From: an uncultured Lachnospiraceae bacterium
GTDB taxonomy: Bacteria; Bacillota; Clostridia; Lachnospirales; Lachnospiraceae
Direction: 5' to 3'
Length of the DNA: 44,169 bases
Assembly: GCA_904395885.1 (NCBI GenBank)
Contig: CAJFOF010000011.1
Span: forward strand, 1-44,169
The number at the start of each line of letters is the position of its first letter. The stretch's first letter is position 1. Shown here one piece after another: positions 32,422-40,379 of this stretch. Both the position numbers and the translations under genes were made by a program. The notes below the pieces were generated by a model, which searched no databases, had not been told where the DNA came from, and was given only the letters and a program-made list of their open reading frames with translations.

Positions 32422-33798
32422 ATGGATAACAGTCAAAAGACAGAACTCTTTGAGCAGATGCCGATACCCAGGGCGGTGGCGCAACTGGCAATTCCGACGA
32501 TTCTCAGTTCGCTGGTAATGGTTATTTATAATATGGCAGATACGTATTTCGTAGGGATGCTGAACAACCCTATTGAAAACGCGGCGGTGGCTCTCGCAGC
32601 TCCGGTACTTTTGGCTTTTAATGCTGTGAATAATCTGTTCGGGGTAGGCGCCTCCAGCATGATGAGCCGGGCCCTTGGCCGCAAAGATTATGATATGGTA
32701 AAGAAGAGTTCTGTATTCGGTTTTTATTGTTCTCTATTCAGTGGTATCCTTTTTGGCCTGCTGTATACGATGCTTAGTCAGCCGGTTCTGGCAGTTCTTG
32801 GAGCTGATGCACAGACGTCTGCATCCACAGCAGCTTATCTGAAATGGACTGTGAGTTTGGGAGCTGCTCCCAGTATTCTCAACGTGGTACTGGCTTATCT
32901 GATCCGTTCGGAAGGTGCCGCTGTTCACGCGAGTGTGGGAACTATGAGCGGCTGTCTGTTGAATATTATTCTGGACCCCATTTTCATTCTCCCGTGGGGC
33001 TTCAATATGGGGGCAGAAGGCGCTGGCCTTGCTACCTTCCTCTCAAACTGTGTGGCTTGCCTTTACTTTTTTGCAGTGCTGTTTTTGAAGCGGAGAAGCA
33101 CATATGTTTCAGTTGATATCAGAAAATTCACTATGAAAAAGGCAATCGTTTTAGGGGTATGCGGAGTTGGAATTCCGGCAGCGATCCAGAACCTGCTGAA
33201 TGTTACAGGAATGACGATTCTAAATAATTTTACCGCTTCCTACGGAGCAGATGCGGTGGCAGCAATGGGAATTACCCAGAAAATCAATATGGTTCCCATG
33301 TACATCGCGCTGGGATTGTCCCAGGGAATCATGCCCTTGATCAGCTATACCTATGCCAGCAGGAAGTATCAGAGAATGAAGAAGACCCTGACCTTCTCTC
33401 TGAAAGCAGCGCTGACCTTTATTATTGCCGTTGCCGTTCTGTATTTTGCCGGTGCGGATTTCCTGATCCGGCTGTTTATGAACAACGAAACGATTATTGG
33501 ATATGGAGCAAAATTCCTGAGAGGTTTCTGCTTGGCGCTGCCATTTATGTGTATCGACTTTGTGGCTGTGGGTGTATTCCAGGCCACCGGAATGGGGAGA
33601 GAGGCTCTGGTTTTTGCGATTCTGCGAAAGATTTTGCTGGAAATCCCGGCCCTCTATATCCTGAATGCCTTGTTCCCGCTGTACGGTTTGGCTTATGCTC
33701 AATTTGTGGCGGAAGTGGTGCTGGCGGTAGCAGCAGTCATCATCTTAGTTCGCCTTTTTAAGAAATTAGAAAGAAAGGAAACCGGCAGAACAGAATGA
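32422..33798 (+). CDS. MATE family efflux protein (second)
   Basis: A 458-residue, 12-span MATE exporter. The family N-terminus (MPIPRAVAQLAIPTILSSL, residues 13-31) and the NMADTYFVGML motif are present, and the second half begins near residue 238 (VGIPAAIQNLLN). It differs clearly from the minus-strand MATE gene at 13.2-14.5 kb. The ATG at 32422 follows AGGAGG; the open frame back to 32377 lies at the transcription start. Its stop overlaps the nth start by 4 bases. The substrate is unknown. Confidence 0.93.
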   Translation: MDNSQKTELFEQMPIPRAVAQLAIPTILSSLVMVIYNMADTYFVGMLNNPIENAAVALAAPVLLAFNAVNNLFGVGASSMMSRALGRKDYDMVKKSSVFGFYCSLFSGILFGLLYTMLSQPVLAVLGADAQTSASTAAYLKWTVSLGAAPSILNVVLAYLIRSEGAAVHASVGTMSGCLLNIILDPIFILPWGFNMGAEGAGLATFLSNCVACLYFFAVLFLKRRSTYVSVDIRKFTMKKAIVLGVCGVGIPAAIQNLLNVTGMTILNNFTASYGADAVAAMGITQKINMVPMYIALGLSQGIMPLISYTYASRKYQRMKKTLTFSLKAALTFIIAVAVLYFAGADFLIRLFMNNETIIGYGAKFLRGFCLALPFMCIDFVAVGVFQATGMGREALVFAILRKILLEIPALYILNALFPLYGLAYAQFVAEVVLAVAAVIILVRLFKKLERKETGRTE

Positions 33799-34445
33799 AG
33801 GACAGTATGACAAAAGAAGAGCGTGCACTGGAAATTATCAGACGTTTGAAGGAGGAGTACCCGGATGCCGGGTGTACCTTGGACTATAATGAGGCATGGA
33901 AATTGCTGGTCAGCGTAAGGCTGGCTGCTCAATGTACGGATGCCAGGGTAAATGTGGTAGTAGAGGACCTGTATAAAAAGTATCCCACGGTGGACGCTTT
34001 GGCTGAGGCTGAGGTGTCAGATATTGAAGAGATTGTCAGACCCTGTGGTCTAGGAAAAAGTAAGGCTAGAGACATCAGTGCATGTATGAAGATTCTGCGG
34101 GAACAGTACGGGGGAAAGGTACCAGATGATTTTGATGCGCTGCTGAAACTGCCGGGGGTAGGGAGAAAAAGCGCTAATCTGATTATGGGAGATGTTTTTG
34201 GAAAGCCGGCGATTGTGACGGATACTCATTGTATCCGTCTCTGTAACCGATTGGGGCTGGTGAACCAGAAAGAACCAAAGAAGGTGGAGATGGCCCTTTG
34301 GAAACTGATTCCGGGAGAAGAGGGAAATGATTTTTGCCACAGACTGGTCTACCATGGAAGAGAAGTCTGCACGGCCAGGACAAAACCTTTCTGCAGCAGG
34401 TGCTGTCTGGAAGATATCTGTCCTAAAAACGGAGTCAGCGCATAG
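33795..34445 (+). CDS. nth: Endonuclease III
   Basis: DNA glycosylase/AP lyase for oxidised pyrimidines. The 216-residue protein has the helix-hairpin-helix LPGVGRKSANLIMG with the catalytic Lys, the active-site Asp in VTDTHCIRL, and a C-terminal four-Cys iron-sulphur loop. The Cys spacing here is C-x7-C-x2-C-x5-C (the first gap read codon by codon), while the common pattern is C-x6-C-x2-C-x5-C. Its ATGA overlaps the upstream MATE gene; the ATG at 33807 after AAGGA is an alternative start. Coupled to an unrelated exporter. Confidence 0.95.
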   Translation: MKDSMTKEERALEIIRRLKEEYPDAGCTLDYNEAWKLLVSVRLAAQCTDARVNVVVEDLYKKYPTVDALAEAEVSDIEEIVRPCGLGKSKARDISACMKILREQYGGKVPDDFDALLKLPGVGRKSANLIMGDVFGKPAIVTDTHCIRLCNRLGLVNQKEPKKVEMALWKLIPGEEGNDFCHRLVYHGREVCTARTKPFCSRCCLEDICPKNGVSA

Positions 34446-34486
34446 CGGATAAGGCCTTCTTAGGTGAGGAAAGAAAGGAAGCGGTT

Positions 34487-35803
34487 ATGCGGATTTTACA
34501 TACGGCAGACTGGCATTTGGGAAAGACCATAGAAGGCAGGAGCCGGATTGAGGAGCAGCGAGCTTTTCTGAGAGATTTCGCTGAGATTGCCAGAAGAGAG
34601 AGGGCTGATCTGGTGATTGTAGCAGGAGACATCTACGACAGCCCCAACCCTTCTGCAGAGGCGGAAAAATTGTTTTATCAGTCTCTGAAAGAAATTACCC
34701 AGGATGGAAAACGGCTGATACTGGTCATTGCCGGAAATCACGACAGCCCGGAGCGTCTGGTGGCCGCAGGCCCTTTGGCGGCCGATCACGGAATATTGAT
34801 GGCAGGCCTTCCGGGAACTGTGATTCCCGTTGGTTCCTACGGCCTTCACCGGGTAGTGGCGTCTGGGAATGGATATGTGGAGATCGAGATAAACGGGGAG
34901 AGAGCCGTTATCCTGTTTCTTCCTTACCCCAGTGAAAAGCGACTGAACGATGCGATTTACCGGGAAATGGACGAAAGCGCTGAGAGAGCTGCCTCGTATG
35001 GTGAGAAGATCGCCAGACTGTTTGCAGAGCTGGAGGGAAAATACCGGGAGGATACGGTTAATTTGGCAGCAGCCCATCTGTTTGCCATGGATGTGACAGC
35101 CGGAGGTTCAGAACGGGGACTGGAACTGGGCGGCTCTTATTTGGTGGATGGTGCCTGCCTGCCTCCAAAAGCCGGATACATTGCTCTGGGTCATGTCCAC
35201 AAATTTCAGCTTGTCCCTCATACTCAGGGGCGGGCTTATTACAGCGGTTCTCCAATTGCATATCACCGGAGGGAGGCTGGAAGTGAGAAAATGTGTATTC
35301 TGGCGGAGGGAAAGGCCGGCCAGTCTTTTCGAGTGAAAGAAATTCCGCTGCCGGTCTATAAGCCGATCCAGGTCTGGCGTGCAAAAAGCCCAGAGGAAGC
35401 CATCGAATTATGCCGCCTTCATTCAGAAGAGGATTCCTGGGTTTATCTGGAGGTGGAGACAGAGCGGGGATATATTCTGGAAGACGAGATCCGCAGAATG
35501 AAAGAACTGAAAAAAGATATTTTGGAAATCCATCCCATTGTTCCGGGAGAAGACGACCCGGAGGGGACGGATTTCTCTGCGTCAGGATATGAGAAAACCT
35601 GTTCCGGAGGGATAGGGGAAAAGACTCTTCCGGAAGTTTTTGCCGATTACTATCGGCAGGAAATGAAGGGAGCTGTGCCGGAACAGGAATTAATAGAACT
35701 TTTGCTGGAGTTATCCAGGGAAGACGGGAAGGAGGAGGCGTATGAAGCCTCTGAAGCTAAAGATCAAGGGCCTGAACAGTTTTACAAAAGAACAGACGAT
35801 TGA
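34487..35803 (+). CDS. sbcD: Exonuclease subunit SbcD (Mre11-like)
   Basis: Nuclease subunit of the SbcCD complex that trims hairpins and blocked DNA ends. The 438-residue protein has the phosphoesterase metal motifs ADWHLGK (Asp8, His10), VAGDIYD, AGNHDSPERL and LGHVH (about residue 233). A capping domain follows, then a C-terminal region of low similarity. Its last 62 bases overlap the start of sbcC in another frame, and the tail encoded there (YEASEAKDQGPEQFYKRTDD) is not family-like. GGAAGCGG is the best ribosome binding site. Confidence 0.94.
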   Translation: MRILHTADWHLGKTIEGRSRIEEQRAFLRDFAEIARRERADLVIVAGDIYDSPNPSAEAEKLFYQSLKEITQDGKRLILVIAGNHDSPERLVAAGPLAADHGILMAGLPGTVIPVGSYGLHRVVASGNGYVEIEINGERAVILFLPYPSEKRLNDAIYREMDESAERAASYGEKIARLFAELEGKYREDTVNLAAAHLFAMDVTAGGSERGLELGGSYLVDGACLPPKAGYIALGHVHKFQLVPHTQGRAYYSGSPIAYHRREAGSEKMCILAEGKAGQSFRVKEIPLPVYKPIQVWRAKSPEEAIELCRLHSEEDSWVYLEVETERGYILEDEIRRMKELKKDILEIHPIVPGEDDPEGTDFSASGYEKTCSGGIGEKTLPEVFADYYRQEMKGAVPEQELIELLLELSREDGKEEAYEASEAKDQGPEQFYKRTDD

Positions 35804-38800
35804 TTTTGAAGCGCTGTCTGCCTGCGGGATTTTTGGGATTTTCGGGCCTACAGGAAGCGGAAAATCGACGATTTTAGATGGGATTACATTGGCTCTTTAC
35901 GGGGATGTGGCCCGTAAGAGCAGCAATTTTGTCAACTCCAGCGGGGAGATTCAGGAGGCAGGGATTGTATTTACTTTTCGGATTTCCGGGAAGATTCCCA
36001 GAGTCTATCAGGTAGAACGCCGCTATAAAAAGAACAAAGACCCTTCTAAAAAGCCAACTTGCCAGAGCGTGCTAAAGGAACTGGACGGAGAGACTGTGAC
36101 CGTTCTGGAAGACGGAACTTCTGCGGTGACGGCGGCTTGCGAGCGTCTAATTGGATTAAAAAAAGAGGATTTTCTGCGAACTGTGGTTCTTCCTCAGGGA
36201 AAATTCAGTGAATTTTTGATGTTGACCGGGAAAGAGCGCAACGAGATGCTGGAGCGACTGTTTCATTTGGAAAAATATGGAGAAACTTTGGCTCTCAGAA
36301 TTGCCGGAGAGAAAAAACGTCTGGCTCTGCAGATAGAACGTCTGTCCGGGCAGCTAACTGGATATGAGAGCTTATCCGAAACTGTGCTGGAAGAAAAGGA
36401 ACAGGCCTTGAGGGCGGAGAGGCAGGAGCGGGAAGCCCTTGAAAAACAATTGGCGAAGGCTGAGGAGGAAGCGAGAGCCTTTCAGCAGATCTGGACAGTC
36501 CAGAAGGAAAAAGAACGGTATGAGGAAGAGCTGGAGCAGTGGAGGCGCCAGAAACCGGAGACGGAAGAGCTGAAACAGTCGATCCTTCTGGCAGAGGAAG
36601 CCGGGGCGGCTATGCCGGCGATTTTACAGTGGCGCCAGAAAGTCCAGCAGGAGGAAGATGCGGCTGCGGTCTGGGACGATGCAAAGAAAGCGTTGTGCCG
36701 CGCACAAGAAGAGGAGAAAAAAGCCCAGATTCAGAGTGAAGAGGCGGCTGCCAAAGAGGCAGAGCTGATGGGGCTCCAGGAAAAGAAAATCCGGTTGGAG
36801 GCAGCTATTCCGAAGATGAGAGCGAAATTGACTTTGGAGGAGGAGCTGGATGCCAGCAGAAAGAAGCTGGAATTATTTCAAAAAGATGTTGAGGATAAGG
36901 AGCAAAGAAAGATTGAGGAAGAAAATTTTTTGAAGGAATCCGAGAATGCTCTGAACCAGGCGCGAAGAAAGCTGGAAGAAATCCAAGTTTTGCCTGCGTA
37001 CCGCCGGGCGGTTCAGGAAGGGATGGCTTTGGAGAATGAGGCAGATGGGACGGCCGCGGAAAAAGAGAAGGTTGAGAGAGAACTTTCAGAAAGAAAACGC
37101 GAAACTGCTGCCGCGAGAATTCTTGTGAAAAAGGCCAGGATGGATCAGGAGAAGGCAAAGGAACTGGAGGAAACGGCTCGCCAGGTGTATCAGGAAGAGC
37201 AGGCCGGTGAGCCTGTGACGGAAGAGGATCTCCGTGTGCTGTTTGAAGAACTGCAGATATGGAAACAGAATTGGGAGAAGGGGAGCGATTACCGGCACAG
37301 GCGGGAAGAAAACCAGGCCTTATTCCGAAAGCTTACAGAAGAGCTGGAAGCGGCTCAACGGGAAAAAGCCCGTCTGACACAGGAGGGCGCTGTTCTTGAC
37401 GAAAAAATCAGAGCGGCCAGAAAACTGGAGAAGGCAGAGACGGCGGAGAACTTGAGAAAAACACTGCAGGCCGGGGAACCGTGTCCGGTTTGCGGAAGCA
37501 TTCATTTTAATTTAGAACTATTTCACCAAGAGAAAACAGGACAGAAAGAAAAAGCGATGGGAACTCTGGAAGATCTGGAGAAACAGAGGGAGGAAAATCG
37601 CAGAATGACTGCAGCGGTGGAAGGACAGATCGCGGAAAAGCAGGCAGGATTGAGAACATCCCAGGAGTTGGCAGGACAGATTGAGCTGGTTCTTCAAAGC
37701 CTTCCGTCTCTGCATATCAAACAGGAGCCTTCCATGGAACGGTATGAAGCGGCAAAAGAAGCCCGCCAGATTTACCAGGACAGGATTTCCAGACTGAGGC
37801 AGAATATGGAAGAAGCGCGGGCTGCGGCGGAAAAGAGCAGCGCTGAGGTTTTAAAAGCAGAGAATTCTCTCAGGCTTTGGGAAGAGCGGGAGAGCGATAC
37901 TGAGGAGAAATTTAAGAATGCCGAGATTTTATGCCGCAGACAAAAGGCACTTCTTTTGAAAAAAAGAAAAGAGCTGAATATTCTGGATTTTCGTCAAGAA
38001 GATGCCCTTATAGAAGAGAAAGATAATCAGACAGAGAGACTGGGACAGCAGATTGCAGAAATCGAGAGAGAACGGGCAGAAGCGGTTAAGAAGCAGGATG
38101 AAATGGCGGCAGCTATGGCTCTGTCAGCGGAGAGGCGAATCCGTATGGAAGCCAGATGTGAAGAATTGTATAAAAAGATAGAAAACCTGAGGCAGGAAGT
38201 AGTTTCGATAGCCGGCGATACAGAGAATTTGGAAAAGAAAAAGAAAGAGATAGAACAGACAATCTGGGAAATTTTAGAAAATAGTCGCGAGGCAAAAGAA
38301 CAATTGGCTGAAAAAAGAGACAGACGGAATCGGGCAGAGCGCGCTGAAGAGACTGCAGGGATCCAGGCAAACCATGCCCGCCAGGCTGCAGAGGAATCTG
38401 CAGCGCGCTTGGAAGAAGTGATTTCTGGATCACCGAACTTGAGAAGAGAGATGGAAGCGGAAGGCCTGAAGGCAGAGGAAACGGCAAAACTCTTTTTAAA
38501 GTCAGAGAAAGAACTGACGGCTCTTCGCGGGAGGCTGGAGGCATACCGGGAAGAGGGAAAGCGGCTGGAAAATCTGATGGCAGAGAAAGAGAGGCAGCTT
38601 GAGGGACAGGGAATTACTGAGGAAGAATGGAAGAGAAGCGGGGAAGCGGTGACGGAGATCGGCCGTTTGGCAGATGAAAAAAAGGCGGAGGAAATCCTTC
38701 TGGCAAACGAAGTGAAAGAAGGAAAACGGCGTCTGCAAGAGAAAAGAGAACTGTTGAGGGCGCAGGAAAAACTCAGTCACAGGAAAGCTTTGGTAGATCA

Positions 38801-39296
38801 ACTGGAAAAGCTGGTCAAGGGAAAGCGGTTCGTAGAATATGTCGCCAGAGAAAAACTTCAATACGTTTCCAGGGAGGCTTCTGTCCTTCTCAGGCAGTTA
38901 ACCCATGGAAACTATCAATTAGAGTGCAGCCCGGAAGGAAAATTTGTGGTTATTGATTATAAAAATGGCGGGGTTCGCAGGGCGGTTAACACGCTGTCAG
39001 GGGGAGAGGTTTTCCTTGCCTCCTTTTCCCTGGCGCTGGCCCTGTCCAATCAGATTCAGCTTACAAATCGGGCGCCTTTGGAACTCTTTTTCCTGGATGA
39101 GGGATTTGGAACGCTGGACGACTCTCTGCTGGATACTGTCATAGACGCTTTGGAGAATCTGAGAAGCCTGAACCGCCGTGCCATCGGGCTGATCACACAT
39201 GTGGAGAAAATTCAGGACCAGATGCCTGTCAAGTTGCTGGTAAGCCCCGGAGAAACCGGAAAACGGGGGAGCGAAGTGAAGTTGGTATATTCTTAA
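35742..39296 (+). CDS. sbcC: Exonuclease subunit SbcC (Rad50-like)
   Basis: ATPase subunit of SbcCD, 1184 residues, of the SMC type. The N-terminal half-site includes Walker A FGPTGSGKSTILDG (about residues 33-46). Long heptad-rich coiled coils with many Glu, Lys and Arg residues cover about 190-1030 and are broken by the zinc hook GEPCPVCGS (CxxC near residue 580). The C-terminal half-site has the signature LSGGEVFLASFSLALALS (about 1085) and Walker B LELFFLDEGFGTLDD. GGAGGAGG precedes the ATG. It overlaps sbcD by 62 bases, which suggests translational coupling. Confidence 0.96.
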   Translation: MKPLKLKIKGLNSFTKEQTIDFEALSACGIFGIFGPTGSGKSTILDGITLALYGDVARKSSNFVNSSGEIQEAGIVFTFRISGKIPRVYQVERRYKKNKDPSKKPTCQSVLKELDGETVTVLEDGTSAVTAACERLIGLKKEDFLRTVVLPQGKFSEFLMLTGKERNEMLERLFHLEKYGETLALRIAGEKKRLALQIERLSGQLTGYESLSETVLEEKEQALRAERQEREALEKQLAKAEEEARAFQQIWTVQKEKERYEEELEQWRRQKPETEELKQSILLAEEAGAAMPAILQWRQKVQQEEDAAAVWDDAKKALCRAQEEEKKAQIQSEEAAAKEAELMGLQEKKIRLEAAIPKMRAKLTLEEELDASRKKLELFQKDVEDKEQRKIEEENFLKESENALNQARRKLEEIQVLPAYRRAVQEGMALENEADGTAAEKEKVERELSERKRETAAARILVKKARMDQEKAKELEETARQVYQEEQAGEPVTEEDLRVLFEELQIWKQNWEKGSDYRHRREENQALFRKLTEELEAAQREKARLTQEGAVLDEKIRAARKLEKAETAENLRKTLQAGEPCPVCGSIHFNLELFHQEKTGQKEKAMGTLEDLEKQREENRRMTAAVEGQIAEKQAGLRTSQELAGQIELVLQSLPSLHIKQEPSMERYEAAKEARQIYQDRISRLRQNMEEARAAAEKSSAEVLKAENSLRLWEERESDTEEKFKNAEILCRRQKALLLKKRKELNILDFRQEDALIEEKDNQTERLGQQIAEIERERAEAVKKQDEMAAAMALSAERRIRMEARCEELYKKIENLRQEVVSIAGDTENLEKKKKEIEQTIWEILENSREAKEQLAEKRDRRNRAERAEETAGIQANHARQAAEESAARLEEVISGSPNLRREMEAEGLKAEETAKLFLKSEKELTALRGRLEAYREEGKRLENLMAEKERQLEGQGITEEEWKRSGEAVTEIGRLADEKKAEEILLANEVKEGKRRLQEKRELLRAQEKLSHRKALVDQLEKLVKGKRFVEYVAREKLQYVSREASVLLRQLTHGNYQLECSPEGKFVVIDYKNGGVRRAVNTLSGGEVFLASFSLALALSNQIQLTNRAPLELFFLDEGFGTLDDSLLDTVIDALENLRSLNRRAIGLITHVEKIQDQMPVKLLVSPGETGKRGSEVKLVYS

Positions 39297-39320
39297 AGAG
39301 AAGAGACAAGGAGGAGACAT

Positions 39321-40085
39321 ATGAGGCTGATTTTGATTCGACACGGAGAGCCGGATTACGAGCACGATACCCTTACGGAGAAGGGTTGGAGAGAGGCCGC
39401 CTGCCTGGCGCAGAGGGTTAAAAAATGGGACGTCGCCGATTTTTACGTATCTCCACTGGGCCGGGCCAGAGACACCGCCGCCCCCTCACTGAAACTGTTG
39501 GGGCGTCAGGCGCAGGTTCTGGACTGGCTCCACGAATACAGAGCCAGAATCTGCAAACCGATAGAAATAGGCGGATCGGGAAAAGCTCTGTCCAACCCAT
39601 GGGATTTTTTCCCTGCTTATTGGACCAAGCAGGAGGAACTGTTTGACCAGGATAAATGGATGGACGTCCCGATTATGAAAAGCGGAAATGGAGATGTAAG
39701 GGCTATCTATGAAGAAGCCTGCCAGGGGCTGGATTCTCTGCTGGAGTCCTACGGCTACAGGAGAAGGGAAAAAATCTATTGTTTAACGGAGGAGCGTCTG
39801 AGCAAAGGCATTGTTTCCGGAGGCCCGGAAGATGATACAGTTGTCATGTTCTGCCATCTGGGAATTATCTGTGTTATGCTGTCACATCTTATGAACGTGG
39901 CTTTCCCGCCTTTGGTTCACAGCTTGTTTTTGGCTCCGACTTCCGTAACTGTTTTGTGCACAGAAGAACGTGAACCCGGGATGGCATATTTCAGGTGCCA
40001 GGCAATCGGGGACACAGCCCATTTGAAAGCAGGCGGAGAACCGGTTTCCAGAGCCGGATATTTTGCAGAGCCATTTCAGGGATAA
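39321..40085 (+). CDS. Histidine phosphatase family protein
   Basis: A 254-residue phosphoglycerate-mutase-like phosphatase. The catalytic His is in LIRHGEPDYE (His8), with the conserved Arg/Ser in VSPLGRARDTA (about 43-53) and a second His in FCHLGIICVML (about 180). The substrate is not known; an N-terminal half of this kind is common to many small-molecule phosphatases. GGAGGA precedes the start, 24 bases after sbcC, so it may be cotranscribed with sbcDC. Confidence 0.88.
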   Translation: MRLILIRHGEPDYEHDTLTEKGWREAACLAQRVKKWDVADFYVSPLGRARDTAAPSLKLLGRQAQVLDWLHEYRARICKPIEIGGSGKALSNPWDFFPAYWTKQEELFDQDKWMDVPIMKSGNGDVRAIYEEACQGLDSLLESYGYRRREKIYCLTEERLSKGIVSGGPEDDTVVMFCHLGIICVMLSHLMNVAFPPLVHSLFLAPTSVTVLCTEEREPGMAYFRCQAIGDTAHLKAGGEPVSRAGYFAEPFQG

Positions 40086-40090
40086 AACTA

Positions 40091-40119
40091 TTGACAAAAA
40101 TAGTCTGTATGAGTATAAT
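40091..40119 (+). promoter_or_regulatory. Strong sigma-A promoter of ABC-F gene
   Basis: TTGACA (40091-40096), a 17-bp gap, TATAAT (40114-40119), both perfect consensus. Transcription should start near 40126, giving a 250-base leader. Confidence 0.9.
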
Positions 40120-40154
40120 GGCGGCAGAATCAAGAATGACAGTGAGGTGAAAGG

Positions 40155-40163
40155 ATGTTCTAA
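40155..40163 (+). CDS. Minimal upstream ORF (Met-Phe) in ABC-F leader
   Basis: ATG TTC TAA preceded by GAGGTG (40144-40149) at a 5-base gap. It lies about 30 bases after the expected transcript start. Very short leader ORFs upstream of resistance genes act by ribosome stalling under antibiotic. Whether this one is translated is inferred from the ribosome binding site only. Confidence 0.45.
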   Translation: MF

Positions 40164-40254
40164 ATCTCTTGTGAAAAAATCAAAAGGCAGAAAACACCCG
40201 GGATGGTTTCCGGTGGGTTTCCCATGCTTTTTGTTTTGTGCAGGAGATTCAGAC

Positions 40255-40344
40255 ATTCTTCAGCCGTCCGTTTATGGTATGGACTGTCCTTTTATAGGGA
40301 AATGACAGGGCTGCAGGAAGAATCTTCCTGCAGCTATTTTGTTT
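40255..40344 (+). promoter_or_regulatory. Attenuator: terminator and competing antiterminator
   Basis: The terminator stem is GCTGCAGGAAG (40310-40320) with CTTCCTGCAGC (40324-40334), 11 perfect pairs, followed by TATTTTGTTT. An alternative pairing, ATTCTTCAGCC (40255-40265) with GGCTG-CAGG-AAGAAT (40309-40323, a 4-base bulge), would destroy the 5' arm of that stem. A further weak hairpin with a T run occurs at 40214-40232. This arrangement is typical of antibiotic-induced transcription attenuation. Confidence 0.75.
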
Positions 40345-40379
40345 ACTATGAAGGCCACAGGTGTCAGGAGGTGCGGCAC

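Noticed and set aside
13211-33798. The two MATE genes as a recent duplication
   Set aside because: Their proteins differ in most motifs and length, so they look like separate subfamilies.
40063-40305. 80-codon open frame across the ABC-F leader
   Set aside because: It begins inside the previous gene and overlaps the promoter, with no ribosome binding site; only the two-codon ORF has one.
40203-40379. N-terminal extension of the ABC-F protein
   Set aside because: The frame is open but it runs through the attenuator stem and adds residues not found in the family; GGAGG points to 40380.
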